From: Defluviitaleaceae bacterium
GTDB taxonomy: Bacteria > Bacillota > Clostridia > Lachnospirales > WQUN01
DNA: 64,000 nucleotides
Direction of reading: 5' to 3'
Assembly (NCBI GenBank): GCA_009780185.1
Contig: WRAN01000001.1
Location: 186,001 to 250,000 of the forward strand
Shown here: positions 8,727 to 19,833 of the stretch, one piece after another
How positions within the stretch are numbered: position 1 is the first letter of the stretch
Layout of the letters: every line of letters begins with the position of its first letter
Translations under genes and position numbers: made by a program
Notes under the pieces: generated by a model
Databases searched by the model: none
Told to the model about the DNA's origin: nothing
What the model saw: only the letters and a program-made list of their open reading frames with translations

Positions 8727-9926
8727 TTATTCCCTTGGAGGGATAACCAGTTCTTGACCAGGTTGTATGGCGTTAGCGTTGGTTAGATGATCATTAGCAG
8801 CTACAATTTTATCTATATATATCTGAGCAGAGCTACCATAATGTTGATTTGCTATCCTTGATAGTACTTCTCCAGGTTGCACTATATGGATAACTGGGTC
8901 TGGAGTTGGCGGAGGTTGAGGAGGTTCCTCCGGCGTGGTTTCATCATTTGGGCGATTTGGTGTTTCTTCATTTGCGTATGGGTCATCCTCTGTAGTACTT
9001 GCATAACCTTGTGCCCCTAGTTGCGCTTCCAAATCTTCAATGGTTACCCTTGCCTCAGTTAGATCAGCTCTATATCCATTAAGCTCTAGATTCAACCGCT
9101 CCAGTTCCCCGGCTGAGTCATCTGCTTCATTAACTTGGGCTTGGGCGGCATATAAATCACGTCTTAGGTTCCTGTTGTTAAATGCCAAAAAAGCCATCAA
9201 CGCAAGTACTCCTACCAAAACTATTGCAAGTAAGTATCGCAACGGGTTGGCTCCATCTCCTTCAGATGGAGAATGAGAAGCAGCTGCCTCTCTGCGGTGT
9301 ACCGCAATAGGAGCAACAGTTCCGCCGTCCCTAGCTTCTTTTACTCTGGTTTCTTTTTCTCGTGTTTCTTTGGGTGTTGAAATCACATCATGAGCAGAGT
9401 AACGGTTGCGGAAATTGCTGAAATCCTCATCATCCATTGGTGCAGATTCATCTGGCGAGGCTTCATAATGCTCCATGTGTGGAGGTGTACGGCGTCTCCG
9501 CTCTGCGTTAACACGGACTGCAGGTTTTGGCATAGGGTTTGCTTCCCGCGCCCCACGGCGTGGTCTGTCTCTTCGGGCATTTGCAAGTTGGCTTAAAAAC
9601 TCCGCATCATCTTCAAAGTTAGGAGGGGATGTTGGGCGCCAAGTGTCAGCAGTAGGCTCTGCGTCCCGTGGGTCTAGGGGCCTAGGGGCAGGTCTTTCTT
9701 TTCGTCTTCCATCATATCCAGATGGATTATCATCGGCTTCCGAATCCAGAAAACGCCCTACGGCATTGCGTGCCATTTCATTCCCCATATCGTCGCGGGA
9801 GCTATTTTTATAGTCTGTTACGGGTGACTTACTTGTATCGTCATAATCATCATAATTATCGTAATCATCATGGTGGTTATGGTCTATATCATCACGATTG
9901 TATCCGTATTTTTCTTGGTCTCTCAC
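8727..9926 (-). CDS. Membrane-anchored LysM protein
   Basis: A 399-residue protein. The first 225 residues are charged, low-complexity and probably cytoplasmic (Asp/Tyr/His-rich, then Arg/Pro-rich). One membrane helix follows near 229-250, then a coiled-coil stretch, a Pro/Glu-rich linker, and a LysM domain near 350-398 (VIHIVQPGEVLSRIANQHYG to IQPGQELVIP). The domain order suggests a cytoplasmic tail linked through the membrane to peptidoglycan, as in some division or wall-coordination proteins; the partner is unknown. The start is a GTG after GGGGG. Confidence 0.8.
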   Translation of the reverse strand: MRDQEKYGYNRDDIDHNHHDDYDNYDDYDDTSKSPVTDYKNSSRDDMGNEMARNAVGRFLDSEADDNPSGYDGRRKERPAPRPLDPRDAEPTADTWRPTSPPNFEDDAEFLSQLANARRDRPRRGAREANPMPKPAVRVNAERRRRTPPHMEHYEASPDESAPMDDEDFSNFRNRYSAHDVISTPKETREKETRVKEARDGGTVAPIAVHRREAAASHSPSEGDGANPLRYLLAIVLVGVLALMAFLAFNNRNLRRDLYAAQAQVNEADDSAGELERLNLELNGYRADLTEARVTIEDLEAQLGAQGYASTTEDDPYANEETPNRPNDETTPEEPPQPPPTPDPVIHIVQPGEVLSRIANQHYGSSAQIYIDKIVAANDHLTNANAIQPGQELVIPPRE

Positions 9927-9970
9927 TTGATATTACCCCCTATTTCCTCTTTTGTGTGTATTTCGACTTT

Positions 9971-9999
9971 ATTGTAGTTGTAATCCTAAATAGTGTCAA
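9971..9999 (-). promoter_or_regulatory. Promoter of the LysM gene
   Basis: Minus strand TTGACA (9999-9994), 17-base spacer, TACAAT (9976-9971). The leader to the GTG at 9926 would be about 38 bases. Confidence 0.7.
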
Positions 10000-10054
10000 T
10001 GAATAAAATGGCGGCTTCGCGGCAAATTTTTTGACGAAATTCATAATTTTCCGC

Positions 10055-10082
10055 TTTACGAGAAACACAAAAACGATATAAT
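10055..10082 (+). promoter_or_regulatory. Predicted promoter of the activase gene
   Basis: TTTACG (10055-10060), 16-base spacer, TATAAT (10077-10082); AGGGGG and the ATG at 10116 follow. Confidence 0.55.
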
Positions 10083-10115
10083 AGCAACGTTGTAAATCAA
10101 AAGGGGGTTACATTA

Positions 10116-13100
10116 ATGTTTACATATAAACTTGGAATAGACATTGGCTCAACAACTATTAAACTGGTTATTTTAGATGGCGAAGGGGCCACCCTGTTTG
10201 CCCAATATCGTCGGCATCATTCCAATATAAAGGAAACATTGCTGGAAATGGTACGAGAGGCCAGGCGAGAGCTTGGGGATTTTACCTTTAAGGCTATGAT
10301 TACTGGCTCTGGAGGGCTTTCCCTTGCTAACTGGGTTGGGGTACCTTTTGTTCAGGAAGTAATTGCCGTGTCTGATGCTATCGCAGTACACGCTCCCCAG
10401 ACCGATGTAGCTATTGAAATCGGTGGGGAAGACGCCAAGATTATCTATTTTACCAATACCATTGAACAGCGCATGAACGGTATATGTGCTGGAGGTACAG
10501 GCTCTTTTATTGACCAAATGGCGACACTTTTGGATACAGACGCAATAGGACTTAACGATCTGGCAAAGGATTTTCAGGTTATATACCCCATAGCTGCCAG
10601 ATGTGGGGTTTTTGCCAAGAGTGACCTACAGCCTCTTATTAATGAAGGAACTGCCAGAGCTGACCTTGCGGTTTCTATTTTTCAAGCCATTGTTAGCCAG
10701 ATAATTAGCGGCCTTGCCTGTGGCAAACCTATAAGGGGTAATGTTGCGTTTTTAGGTGGGCCTTTGCACTTTCTTTCGGAACTAAGAGCCAGGTTTATCG
10801 ATGTATTAAAATTGCCACCAAATCAGGCAATAGCTCCGGAGGCATCTCATTTATTTGCGGCTTTGGGTGCGGCATATCGCTCTACTGATGAAGGAGCCGA
10901 AATGGATGTAGATGCACTTATTGAAAACCTTGATGGCAGACAAGAACTTCCCATGGAAATTGCACGTCTTAAACCTCTATTCGTAGATGAAGACGAATAC
11001 GTAAAGTTCAAGAAACGTCATTCTAGATACACAGTTCCAAAGTCTGATTTGGCTTCTTACGAAGGAGATTGTTTCTTTGGGCTGGATGCCGGATCTACTA
11101 CCACTAAGGCTGTTGTAATAGGAGACGATGGCTCGCTTTTGTATACGTTTTATTCCAATAACGAAGGTAACCCGTTGCAAGTAGCGAGTCAGGCCCTGAA
11201 TGAGATTTATTCTAAGCTTCCCACGACGGCAAACCTGAGATTTAGCTGTGTCACCGGTTATGGCGAGGCTCTTTTGATGTCGGCCTTAGGAGCGGATATG
11301 GGTGAAATCGAGACAGTAGCCCATTACAAGGCAGCCGCGTTTTTTGACCCTGATGTAGATTTTATATTGGATATCGGCGGTCAGGACATGAAATGTCTTC
11401 GTATTAAAAATGGGATCATTGACACGGTTTTATTAAATGAAGCATGTTCTGCCGGGTGCGGCTCCTTCCTTGAGACATTTGCCAGATCTTTGGATTTGCC
11501 CATTAATGATTTTGCTAAGAACTCTTTGTTTGCGGAGAACCCTGTAGATTTAGGCTCGCGTTGTACGGTTTTTATGAACTCACGGGTAAAGCAGGCCCAA
11601 AAAGAAGGGGCATCTGTTGCTGATATTTCTGCGGGGCTTGCATATTCCGTTATAAAAAATGCACTTTTGAAGGTAATAAAGATTACTGACCCTTCTCAGA
11701 TGGGTAAGCGTATCGTGGTCCAAGGTGGGACTTTTTACAATGAGGCTGTGCTTCGGGCCTTTGAAATTGTAAGTGACCGGGAAGCCATTCGTCCTGATAT
11801 TGCAGGGCTTATGGGGGCTTATGGTGCAGCCCTCCTTGCAAAAGGCCGCTATCGCCCTGGTAGAAAATCTACTTTGCTTAGCGCAGAAGCACTTAGCCAA
11901 TTGGAGGTATCCACCTCACACACCCGCTGTAAGGCCTGTGAAAACAATTGTTTGCTTACGGTCAACAGATTTGAAACAATGGGGCAGGCAAAGCGCTTTA
12001 TTTCTGGTAATCGCTGTGAAAAAGGGCTGGGTAATACTGCTACAAGCACTGAAAAGGTTCCGAATTTATACGAAGATAAATATAACCGCCTCTTTGGGTA
12101 TACCCCGCTTGACGAGGAAAATGCCCACAGAGGCACTGTAGGACTACCCAGAGTCATGAATATGTATGAAAGTTACCCATTGTGGTACACCTTTTTTACA
12201 GAGCTAGGGTACCGGGTCGAGTTATCGCCACGCTCCTCAAGAAGCCTTTATGAATTGGGTATTGAGTCTATCCCTAGTGAGAGTGAGTGTTACCCGGCCA
12301 AGCTAGCCCATGGACATGTAATGGCGCTTATAGGTAGCGGCGTGAAATATATTTTCTATCCATCAATTCCACTTGAACAATGCACTGTACCTGGGGCAGA
12401 TATGCATTTCAACTGCCCGATTGTTACCTCATACCCAGAAAACATAAAAAACAATATGGAAGAACTAATAGAATACGGAGTCAAGTTTCATAATCCGTTC
12501 TTTAATCTCAATGACCCTGCAACTCTTGAATCACGACTTATTGAGGAATTTCCTCATATTCCAAAAGAGGAAGTGCGGGCAGCTACCCAAAAAGCTTTGG
12601 AAGAACAGGCAAGGTATCACGCCGATGTTAAAAAAATGGGCGAAGATGCTGTAGACTATATTATTTTAAACGGCCTCAATGCTGTTGTACTTGCAGGACG
12701 ACCATACCACATTGACCCAGAAATTAACCATGGTATTCCTGAACTTATAAACTCTTATGGCATTGCGGTACTTAGTGAAGATGCTGTTGCACATATGGGC
12801 AACATTGAAAGGCCACTTGGTGTCAGAGACCAATGGGCATATCATTCTAGGCTTTATGCGGCAGCTTATTGGGTGCGTACCCGTGAAGATGTTGAACTTA
12901 TCCAACTTAATAGTTTTGGATGTGGGCTGGATGCCGTAACCGCCGACGAGATTCAGGAGATTCTTGAAGCGGCCGGGAAGATATTCACTCTGATTAAGAT
13001 TGACGAGGTCAGTAATCTTGGTTCTGCTCGGATTCGTATCAGGTCATTGTTCGCAGCGCTTTCTGAGCGGCGTGAGCGTGGAATCATGACCCGCGCACCA

Positions 13101-14381
13101 AAACCTCGCCCAGAGCGCGTGATTTTTACCAAAGAAATGCGGGCAAAGCATACGATTATCTCGCCACAAATGGCACCCATTCACTTTGACATACTAAAAT
13201 ACGCATTTGAATCATGCGGGTATAACCTCGCTATCATGCCTGCTATTGATAAGGATTGTATCGACACTGGGCTTAAATATGTAAATAATGATGCTTGCTA
13301 CCCGGCACTTATAGCTGTGGGGCAAGTAATGAACGCCTTGTTTAGCGGGGATTATGATCTTAACAATGTCTCTGTGCTAATGTCACAGACAGGGGGCGGG
13401 TGTAGAGCCTCCAATTATATCGGGTTCTTCCGTAAAGCGTTGAAAAAGGCTGGAATGGAGCATATTCCTGTCATTTCCCTTAGTGCCATGGGGCTTGAGA
13501 AGAATCCTGGATTTACATTTTCTCCTGGGTTATTCAATAAAGCTATACAGGCACTTGTGTACGGGGATTTATTAATGCGAGTGCTTTACCGCACACGGCC
13601 TTATGAAGCGGAACCCGGCTCGGCCAATGCGCTTTATGATAAATGGAACGCTAAGTGCCAAGAGGCAATAAAACGAGGAGGCCGCCGAGAGTATAAACGT
13701 AATATCCGGGCTATTGTAAATGATTTTGACAATCTGCCTTTAAAGGATATAGTGCTTCCACGCGTTGGGGTTGTTGGAGAGATTTTGGTTAAATATCATC
13801 CAACTGCAAACAATGATATTGTTGGGCTTTTGGAAAAGGAAGGCGCCGAAGCTGTTGTACCTGATTTAATCGACTTCCTTCTATATTCTGCCTACAATGT
13901 TAATTTTAAAGAGCGATATCTTGGCGGATCCAAGAAGGCTAAGTTTGCCGGGAATATGGCAATCTGGGCTATTGAACTGTACCGTAAGCCTATGCGGAAG
14001 GCCTTGGAAGCAAGCAAGCGCTTTCATGCCCCAGTGCCTATTGATAAGATGGGCGAACTTGCTAGTCCTATTGTCTCTTTAGGGAATACAACCGGGGAGG
14101 GTTGGTTCCTTACTGCTGAGATGATTGAGCTGATATTATCTGGAGTGCCTAATATTGTATGTACTCAGCCTTTTGCATGCCTGCCTAATCATGTTACCGG
14201 CAAGGGGATTATTAAGGCCTTGCATAATATGTATCCCGATTCTAATATTGTGGCAGTAGACTATGACCCCGGAGCCAGTGAGGTTAATCAGCTTAACAGG
14301 ATTAAGTTGATGCTTAGTGCCGCAAGGAGAAACCTGGATAGGCGTGTCGAAACTGCTGCCCCAGAGATGGCCATACAATAG
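10116..14381 (+). CDS. Giant acyl-CoA dehydratase activase-related protein (BadF/HgdC type, DUF2229)
   Basis: A 1421-residue protein. It has two ASKHA ATPase domains of the HgdC/BadF family: residues 1-270 ([38 protein letters not shown]) and about 320-585 ([41 protein letters not shown]). A Cys-rich segment RCKACENNC near 604, a DUF2229 region (about 660-880) and an HgdB-like C-terminal part follow. Classical activases are about 270-residue dimers with one [4Fe-4S] cluster that pass an electron to 2-hydroxyacyl-CoA dehydratase. This long form, common in anaerobic Firmicutes, joins activase and dehydratase-like parts in one chain; its substrate is not known. No dehydratase or CoA-transferase gene is adjacent. 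Good RBS AGGGGG. Confidence 0.85.
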   Translation: MFTYKLGIDIGSTTIKLVILDGEGATLFAQYRRHHSNIKETLLEMVREARRELGDFTFKAMITGSGGLSLANWVGVPFVQEVIAVSDAIAVHAPQTDVAIEIGGEDAKIIYFTNTIEQRMNGICAGGTGSFIDQMATLLDTDAIGLNDLAKDFQVIYPIAARCGVFAKSDLQPLINEGTARADLAVSIFQAIVSQIISGLACGKPIRGNVAFLGGPLHFLSELRARFIDVLKLPPNQAIAPEASHLFAALGAAYRSTDEGAEMDVDALIENLDGRQELPMEIARLKPLFVDEDEYVKFKKRHSRYTVPKSDLASYEGDCFFGLDAGSTTTKAVVIGDDGSLLYTFYSNNEGNPLQVASQALNEIYSKLPTTANLRFSCVTGYGEALLMSALGADMGEIETVAHYKAAAFFDPDVDFILDIGGQDMKCLRIKNGIIDTVLLNEACSAGCGSFLETFARSLDLPINDFAKNSLFAENPVDLGSRCTVFMNSRVKQAQKEGASVADISAGLAYSVIKNALLKVIKITDPSQMGKRIVVQGGTFYNEAVLRAFEIVSDREAIRPDIAGLMGAYGAALLAKGRYRPGRKSTLLSAEALSQLEVSTSHTRCKACENNCLLTVNRFETMGQAKRFISGNRCEKGLGNTATSTEKVPNLYEDKYNRLFGYTPLDEENAHRGTVGLPRVMNMYESYPLWYTFFTELGYRVELSPRSSRSLYELGIESIPSESECYPAKLAHGHVMALIGSGVKYIFYPSIPLEQCTVPGADMHFNCPIVTSYPENIKNNMEELIEYGVKFHNPFFNLNDPATLESRLIEEFPHIPKEEVRAATQKALEEQARYHADVKKMGEDAVDYIILNGLNAVVLAGRPYHIDPEINHGIPELINSYGIAVLSEDAVAHMGNIERPLGVRDQWAYHSRLYAAAYWVRTREDVELIQLNSFGCGLDAVTADEIQEILEAAGKIFTLIKIDEVSNLGSARIRIRSLFAALSERRERGIMTRAPKPRPERVIFTKEMRAKHTIISPQMAPIHFDILKYAFESCGYNLAIMPAIDKDCIDTGLKYVNNDACYPALIAVGQVMNALFSGDYDLNNVSVLMSQTGGGCRASNYIGFFRKALKKAGMEHIPVISLSAMGLEKNPGFTFSPGLFNKAIQALVYGDLLMRVLYRTRPYEAEPGSANALYDKWNAKCQEAIKRGGRREYKRNIRAIVNDFDNLPLKDIVLPRVGVVGEILVKYHPTANNDIVGLLEKEGAEAVVPDLIDFLLYSAYNVNFKERYLGGSKKAKFAGNMAIWAIELYRKPMRKALEASKRFHAPVPIDKMGELASPIVSLGNTTGEGWFLTAEMIELILSGVPNIVCTQPFACLPNHVTGKGIIKALHNMYPDSNIVAVDYDPGASEVNQLNRIKLMLSAARRNLDRRVETAAPEMAIQ

Positions 14382-14454
14382 TATAGCTCTTTAATTTGTA
14401 ACCCGTAAACAATGCGGTAAAACCGCAGCAATCTATAATTAAGGTGGAAAATTC

Positions 14455-16113
14455 ATGAATCCAGCATTGCAAGCGCCATTAATCGTTGCAGGTGGTTTGG
14501 GATTGTTTTTGTATGGTATGAAAATGATGTCCAGCGGGATAGAAGTCCTAGCTGGAGATCGACTCCAGAACATACTTCAACGAGCAACCTCTAACAGATT
14601 CTTTGCCGTTATAATGGGAATACTTGCTACAATTGTAATCAATAGCTCAACAGCTACCACCATTATGACAGTAAGCTTTGTCAACTCTGGACTAATGAAT
14701 TTGACTCAGGCAGTAGGCATAATTATGGGTGCCAATGTGGGTACCACTTTTAGCTCCCATTTGGTTGCATTTCGGGTAGATGCATATGCACCTTTATTTA
14801 TCTTTGTAGGGGCGATAATTCATTTATTCTTGCGAAAGAAGACTCATAAAAATATAGGCTATGTAATTTTGGGGTTTGGAGTTTTGTTCTTTGGTATTAC
14901 CACAATGGGGGCTCCCCTTAGGGCCCTTGCGGATGACCCTTCTTTTAACGCAATGCTTACCACCTTTGAAAATCCTGTTTTGGCCATACTTGTCGGGTTT
15001 ATTTTTACCGCTGTCATCCAAAGCTCATCGGCTACTATGGGGCTTTTGGTAACACTTCATGTACAGGGGGTTCCTATCCCCTTTGAGACATCTGCATTTA
15101 TTGTGCTTGGTACCAATATCGGTACCAGTATTACTACTGTTATAGCGTCTATTCCGGCAAACCGGGAAAGTAAGCGGGCTGCGCTGTTTCATATAATGTT
15201 TGATATTATCGGCAGTACTGTTTTTGGGACGCTTATATTCCTCTTTCCTGGTATCCTTGGCTGGTTTCAATCTACATGGTCAGAAAGCGGCCAGCAGGTT
15301 GCGATGTTCCATACCTTCTACAATTTTGCCACATTGTTCCTGATTTTGCCATTTGTGAGGCAGGCTGCGGCGCTTATGATGAAGCTTATTCCTATGAAGG
15401 AATCAGATGCTGTTGATATCACATATGAAAAAAAACTTATGTATCTGGATACGAAAGTTGCCCAAAGCCCTGCCCTTGCACTTAGAAATGCCCATCTTGA
15501 GCTTGGTCGCATACAAAAGATTGCTAACGAGACCTTGGAGATGGCACTTGAGGCCTTCTTCGAAAAAGATGCAGATAAGGCAAAAAAAGTCTTTGGTAAT
15601 GAAAAGATTATTGATAACTTAACCAGAAAGGCCTCAGCTAAGCTTACGAAGATGAACAATATGAACCTTCCAAAATCCTATGCCAAGAGGATTAGCCGTT
15701 TATTCAGAATCTTATACGATTTAGAAAGACTCGGTGACCATGCTGAAAATATTGCAGAGCATACAACGCTGATTATAGAGAACGACTTAAAGTTCTCGGC
15801 AGAAGCTACTGAAGAGCTGAAAATGCTAGGTTCTGTAGTTACAAATCTTACAGCAAAGTCACACACAGCCTTTATAAACAATGACGCTACTCTCCTTGGC
15901 GAAATCGAATCCCTTGAAGATACAGTTGATACTCTAACGTTAGAGTTTACAGAAAATCATATCAACAGGCTGCAAAATGAAATCTGCGAACCCAGAAGTG
16001 GTGTTGTGTTTACGGATATGATTATAGATTTAGAGCGAAGTGCGGATCATGCCAATGATATTCCTTCATATATGTTGGTGGGCAATAGGAAAAAGAAAAG
16101 TAAAAAAGCATAA
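14455..16113 (+). CDS. Na/phosphate cotransporter with C-terminal PhoU domain
   Basis: A 552-residue protein of the NptA/YjbB type. The membrane half has the two inverted Na_Pi repeats with their QSSS-type motifs (INSSTATTIMTVSF near 62; VIQSSSATMGLLV near 188). From about residue 340 to the end there are two PhoU-like three-helix bundles (LERLGDHAENIAE; DLERSADHANDI), which in this family bind metal or sense phosphate status. It probably imports phosphate with sodium, or exports it under stress. It starts 73 bases after the activase gene with RBS AAGGTGG and may be co-transcribed. Confidence 0.9.
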   Translation: MNPALQAPLIVAGGLGLFLYGMKMMSSGIEVLAGDRLQNILQRATSNRFFAVIMGILATIVINSSTATTIMTVSFVNSGLMNLTQAVGIIMGANVGTTFSSHLVAFRVDAYAPLFIFVGAIIHLFLRKKTHKNIGYVILGFGVLFFGITTMGAPLRALADDPSFNAMLTTFENPVLAILVGFIFTAVIQSSSATMGLLVTLHVQGVPIPFETSAFIVLGTNIGTSITTVIASIPANRESKRAALFHIMFDIIGSTVFGTLIFLFPGILGWFQSTWSESGQQVAMFHTFYNFATLFLILPFVRQAAALMMKLIPMKESDAVDITYEKKLMYLDTKVAQSPALALRNAHLELGRIQKIANETLEMALEAFFEKDADKAKKVFGNEKIIDNLTRKASAKLTKMNNMNLPKSYAKRISRLFRILYDLERLGDHAENIAEHTTLIIENDLKFSAEATEELKMLGSVVTNLTAKSHTAFINNDATLLGEIESLEDTVDTLTLEFTENHINRLQNEICEPRSGVVFTDMIIDLERSADHANDIPSYMLVGNRKKKSKKA

Positions 16114-16142
16114 GCTTGATTAAGCTAATGTCTGCCACAGGC

Positions 16143-16826
16143 TTATAAATTCATGGGCTTGCATAACAACTGCCCCGATTGAATGGAAATCACCTCGTCC
16201 GCGATAGCTGTCACTTTTTTGGAATGAGTGACGATAATCACGCATTTGTTGTCCTCATGTGCTAAACGGGATATTATTTCTAAAACTGACTTTTCAGTTT
16301 TAGCATCAAGATTACCTGTTGGCTCGTCCGCAATAACCACATTAGGGTCATGTGATAATGCCCGCGCTATTCCCACACGTTGTTGTTCACCACCGGAAAG
16401 TTTGAGAATTTTTCGGTCGGCAGTTTCCCGGTCGATACCTACTTTGTCAAGCAAGAAATAAGCATGATTTTTCTTTGCCTGTCGTTCTTTGATATTGCTA
16501 TCGCTGATGTTCATGGATAGGGTTATATTGTAAGCTGCCGTCGAATTAAGTAGCAGATTATAGCTTTGGAAAATTACACCAACGTTTTTTGCGCGATACT
16601 CATCACGGTCAATTTTCCTCATATTTTTTCCGTTGTAGTAAATATCGCCATCCCTGCAGATATCCAGACCGGAAATCAGCGATAGAAGCGTAGATTTTCC
16701 CGCGCCGGACTGCCCAATAATCGCATATACTTTACCGCTTTCAAACGATGCGCTGATATTTTTTAATACGTTGTCTGTACCCCCCTCATAGCGGTAGGAT
16801 ACGTTTCGTATTTCTAAGCATTTCAT
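16143..16826 (-). CDS. ABC transporter ATPase B (MacB/LolD type)
   Basis: A 227-residue ATPase: Walker [10 protein letters not shown], signature [15 protein letters not shown], Walker [13 protein letters not shown] and the switch His in IIVTHSK. It belongs to the LolD/MacB/FtsE class that works with FtsX-type permeases by mechanotransmission. The start is the ATG after TTGGAGTG. It is the last gene of the five-gene module and a paralogue of the ATPase at 17695-18429, so the module has two ATPase-permease pairs. Confidence 0.92.
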   Translation of the reverse strand: MKCLEIRNVSYRYEGGTDNVLKNISASFESGKVYAIIGQSGAGKSTLLSLISGLDICRDGDIYYNGKNMRKIDRDEYRAKNVGVIFQSYNLLLNSTAAYNITLSMNISDSNIKERQAKKNHAYFLLDKVGIDRETADRKILKLSGGEQQRVGIARALSHDPNVVIADEPTGNLDAKTEKSVLEIISRLAHEDNKCVIIVTHSKKVTAIADEVISIQSGQLLCKPMNL

Positions 16827-16889
16827 AATTTTCACTCCAATTGGTTTTTGACCGCGTAAAACCACGCGTCAACATCGGCGCTTCGCGCC

Positions 16890-17738
16890 TCAATTCCGCT
16901 CAGTCAAGATTTTTATAGGTTCGCATTTGTTAATCCAGCTGACAGATATAAAACCCGTGATAGAAGCCAGCAGGATTGATATTCCCAATATCCCCATTAC
17001 AGTAATTGCGTTTACCGATATATTGACATTTATAGAATCGGCTTGCCCGGTCATTATCACGTCAGATATCGGTTGTGATAACATCGTTCCTGCGCCCATA
17101 CCAAGTGCAAAACATATACATGTGATTGTGATTATTTCAATCCAAAGCCCAAGTGCGACTTTTTTCTTTTTCATACCCATCGCCCGCAGAACACCAACTT
17201 CATATTTGCGTTCACGGATAGAGATGGCCGATAGAAGCACCATAATAAACGCACCTAAGATAAGCACAATGACTAAAAATGTAAGCGATAAATTGTGTAG
17301 GTTCTCTAAATTCCCGGTTACGTTTTCAAATGATAATTCCTCTGATACCACAGAATAAGTATCCGGCAGACCTCTACTTCGTAGTTCGGCTTCAAAGTTT
17401 GTAAGCATCTCAGGTTGCTTCAGATAATATATCGCTTCAATCCCATTGATGCTTGTACGGCTCTCTCTGATATCTGCCTCATGAACATATTCCGATTCAG
17501 CAAAGCTTAAAAATTGCTCAAAAGAGACTGATGCTTCTCCATATACAATCTGCCTTGGTGCAACGCGTACCATTCTTCCTAGCGTATATCTTGTTTCTTG
17601 AATAACAATCCCTGTAGTATTAAAAATCGCTAAAGTCACGAACGCTGCGGTGATAACTGCAAAGATAATTACACCCAGCAGGATATTACGCCCTTTATTC
17701 TTTCCAAGATTCAAAAGCGCGTGGCGGATTACATACAT
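16890..17738 (-). CDS. FtsX-type ABC permease B, short extracellular domain
   Basis: A 282-residue permease. One N-terminal helix (LNLGKNKGRNILLGVIIFAVIT), an outer domain of only about 100 residues, then three C-terminal helices of the FtsX/MacB core (YEVGVLRAMGMKKKKVALGL is the conserved turn). The N-terminus resembles permease A (19821-18442), which points to duplication followed by loss of most of the outer domain in one copy. The start is the ATG eight bases after AGGAGG; that site lies inside the preceding ATPase gene, giving a 44-base overlap. Confidence 0.88.
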   Translation of the reverse strand: MYVIRHALLNLGKNKGRNILLGVIIFAVITAAFVTLAIFNTTGIVIQETRYTLGRMVRVAPRQIVYGEASVSFEQFLSFAESEYVHEADIRESRTSINGIEAIYYLKQPEMLTNFEAELRSRGLPDTYSVVSEELSFENVTGNLENLHNLSLTFLVIVLILGAFIMVLLSAISIRERKYEVGVLRAMGMKKKKVALGLWIEIITITCICFALGMGAGTMLSQPISDVIMTGQADSINVNISVNAITVMGILGISILLASITGFISVSWINKCEPIKILTERN

Positions 17739-18429
17739 CACGTCCACCTCCTGTGTCTGTTTGTACTGGCAGCAAGCAGAGAACACCATCTTCTAAGCCC
17801 CATACCTCATCCGCAATGGCGGTTACATTTTCTGAATGGGTCACGATTATCACGCACTTGCCGTCATCGTGTGCAAGTGATTTGAAAATTTCTAACACAT
17901 TTGCTTCAGTATCTTTATCTAAGCTGCCTGTAGGTTCGTCCGCAATGATTAACATCGGGTCATGCGCCAATGCTCGTGCGATGCTGATACGTTGCTGTTC
18001 ACCGCCAGACAGTTTCAGGATTTTACGGTGAGCCTTTTCCCGTGAAATACCCACTCTTGCCAAAAGTTCAAACGCTCGCGTCTTTTTGTCTATTCCCGTT
18101 ATGCCGCTTATGTTCATTGACAAAATAATATTATCAATAGCCGTGGCATTGGTCAGCAGATTTAGGCTCTGAAATATTATCCCGACCTTTTGTGCTCTGT
18201 AGCGGTTGCGATTGATTTCAGAAAGATTTTTGCCGCCAAAACTAATCCGTCCGCTTGTTGCTACGTCTAGTCCCGACAATAGGGAGAGCAGTGTTGACTT
18301 TCCTGCACCGGACTTTCCAACAATGGTAGTTACTTTTCCGGCTCCAAACCGTAAGCTTACGTCTTTGAATATGACTCTATTTGTTCCCTCATATTCATAA
18401 GAAATATTTTGTAGTGTAAGTGCGTTCAC
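17695..18429 (-). CDS. ABC transporter ATPase A (MacB/LolD type)
   Basis: A 244-residue ATPase: Walker A GKSGAGKST, signature [15 protein letters not shown], Walker B LIIADEPTGSLD. It starts at GTG after GGGAGGG. The last 20 or so residues (rich in Gly, Arg, Pro) are outside the normal fold and overlap the start of permease B. It pairs most naturally with permease A just upstream. Confidence 0.92.
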   Translation of the reverse strand: MNALTLQNISYEYEGTNRVIFKDVSLRFGAGKVTTIVGKSGAGKSTLLSLLSGLDVATSGRISFGGKNLSEINRNRYRAQKVGIIFQSLNLLTNATAIDNIILSMNISGITGIDKKTRAFELLARVGISREKAHRKILKLSGGEQQRISIARALAHDPMLIIADEPTGSLDKDTEANVLEIFKSLAHDDGKCVIIVTHSENVTAIADEVWGLEDGVLCLLPVQTDTGGGRDVCNPPRAFESWKE

Positions 18430-18441
18430 AATTTTCCCTCC

Positions 18442-19821
18442 CTAACTTCTTTCTCTAAGAATTTTCAACGGTTCATATTGGGTGATTATAACAACCCCGA
18501 TAATGCCAGATAACGCTGCTAAGGCAAGTGTTATGATAATAATCTGAATGATAACATTCGCGCTTATGGCTACAGTTATTTCACTTTCTGGCCGATAGCC
18601 TATGCTGTGTTCTGACTGCATTTGACCGCCAAAAACAACAACAGCCGCAACTCTGTCTTGCTGTAATTCCTCTGACCTGGCCTCGGCGGCGGCAACTCTG
18701 TTTCCTAATAATCCGTTCGCGATAGGCTGCGCCACAGCGTTTCCTAGGCCTAATCCAACCACAAGGCATAGTGTGGTTATAACAACTGCCTCTGTGAGGA
18801 TACCGAAGGCAACTTTGCCCCTTTCCATCCCCATCGCCCGTAGTACGCCAACTTCATACTTGCGCTCGCGAATAACCAAGAACGATATTAGTGCAAGCAC
18901 GAGGCTCCCGAGAATCAAAATCACAATCGAAAATGTCATTACAGCGGATTTCATGCTTAGCATGGGGCCAGCTACCCTGTCGTAGGCTGGTTGGTTTATA
19001 GAAACAATATAGGTGTCTGGTAAGCCCTTTGCTCTTACCTCGTTCTCGAATAATTCGAGATAGTCTGGGTTTCTTAGGAAATATTCTGCTGTCATATTAA
19101 GTCCCAGATTAGATTCCCACCCAGCGGACGCAATGGTCTCAAAGCTTGTAAAAATATCGGAAAATCTGAATAATGGCCGTTCGTATAGGTCAGCAGAATA
19201 AATGCCCACCACGGTTAACTCAAAAGGTTTGTCTGCCAGTTCTCTTCCCGCTAATTCGCCCCAAGTGGATAGTAGTGCGTTCAATTCAATCGTGTCGCCG
19301 AGTTCAATGTTATTAATGTGCGCAAGCTCATCATCAATGACAACCTCGTTAATGCCCTCAAACATTCTGCCATGTACAATGATATCGGATAAAGTCTCAT
19401 CTAGTTCAGATGAACCCAATATTCTAAAGGGTACATCTTGCAGGATATTGGTGCCTGGGGGTGTTGCTTGTACAGGGAGGAGGCTTTCGCTTTCCAAGTT
19501 GAATACTTCCGCGTTGAATATGGTATTGCTTAGATACGCAGAATCTGCAAACCTGACCCAATCGTGTATGGGGATGTGTATTGTATTTTCGGCTAATTCC
19601 TCCACCCCCATGCCAGAGCGAAACATGCCCATAATATCCTGCTCTATTGTAACCCGAGAACCGATATCCAGCCGAATTTCGTCAATGACTCTTGATGCGG
19701 CGTTATGGATTGTTAGAGTCACAACCGCCCCGATAATGATTGCCAGCGTAACAGCAGCAAGTAGTATGTTGCGCCCTTTGTTGCGCACCAGGTTCTTTAT
19801 TGCGTTGGTAATAAGATACAC
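18442..19821 (-). CDS. FtsX/MacB-type ABC permease A with large extracellular domain
   Basis: A 459-residue permease: N-terminal helix (KNLVRNKGRNILLAAVTLAI), an outer domain of about 240 residues, then three helices of the FtsX core (YEVGVLRAMGMERGKVAFGI). A Glu/Arg/Gln-rich insert of about 35 residues separates the last two helices. Such permeases expel lipoproteins, peptides or antibiotics, or act as sensors for antimicrobial peptides; the substrate cannot be told here. It starts at GTG after AAGGAGG, 12 bases from the lipoprotein gene stop. Confidence 0.9.
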   Translation of the reverse strand: MYLITNAIKNLVRNKGRNILLAAVTLAIIIGAVVTLTIHNAASRVIDEIRLDIGSRVTIEQDIMGMFRSGMGVEELAENTIHIPIHDWVRFADSAYLSNTIFNAEVFNLESESLLPVQATPPGTNILQDVPFRILGSSELDETLSDIIVHGRMFEGINEVVIDDELAHINNIELGDTIELNALLSTWGELAGRELADKPFELTVVGIYSADLYERPLFRFSDIFTSFETIASAGWESNLGLNMTAEYFLRNPDYLELFENEVRAKGLPDTYIVSINQPAYDRVAGPMLSMKSAVMTFSIVILILGSLVLALISFLVIRERKYEVGVLRAMGMERGKVAFGILTEAVVITTLCLVVGLGLGNAVAQPIANGLLGNRVAAAEARSEELQQDRVAAVVVFGGQMQSEHSIGYRPESEITVAISANVIIQIIIITLALAALSGIIGVVIITQYEPLKILRERS

Positions 19822-19833
19822 CGTTAGCCCTCC

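Noticed and set aside
9722-10006. Open frame opposite the LysM gene start
   Set aside because: It mirrors the low-complexity Asp/Tyr/His codons of the real gene on the other strand.
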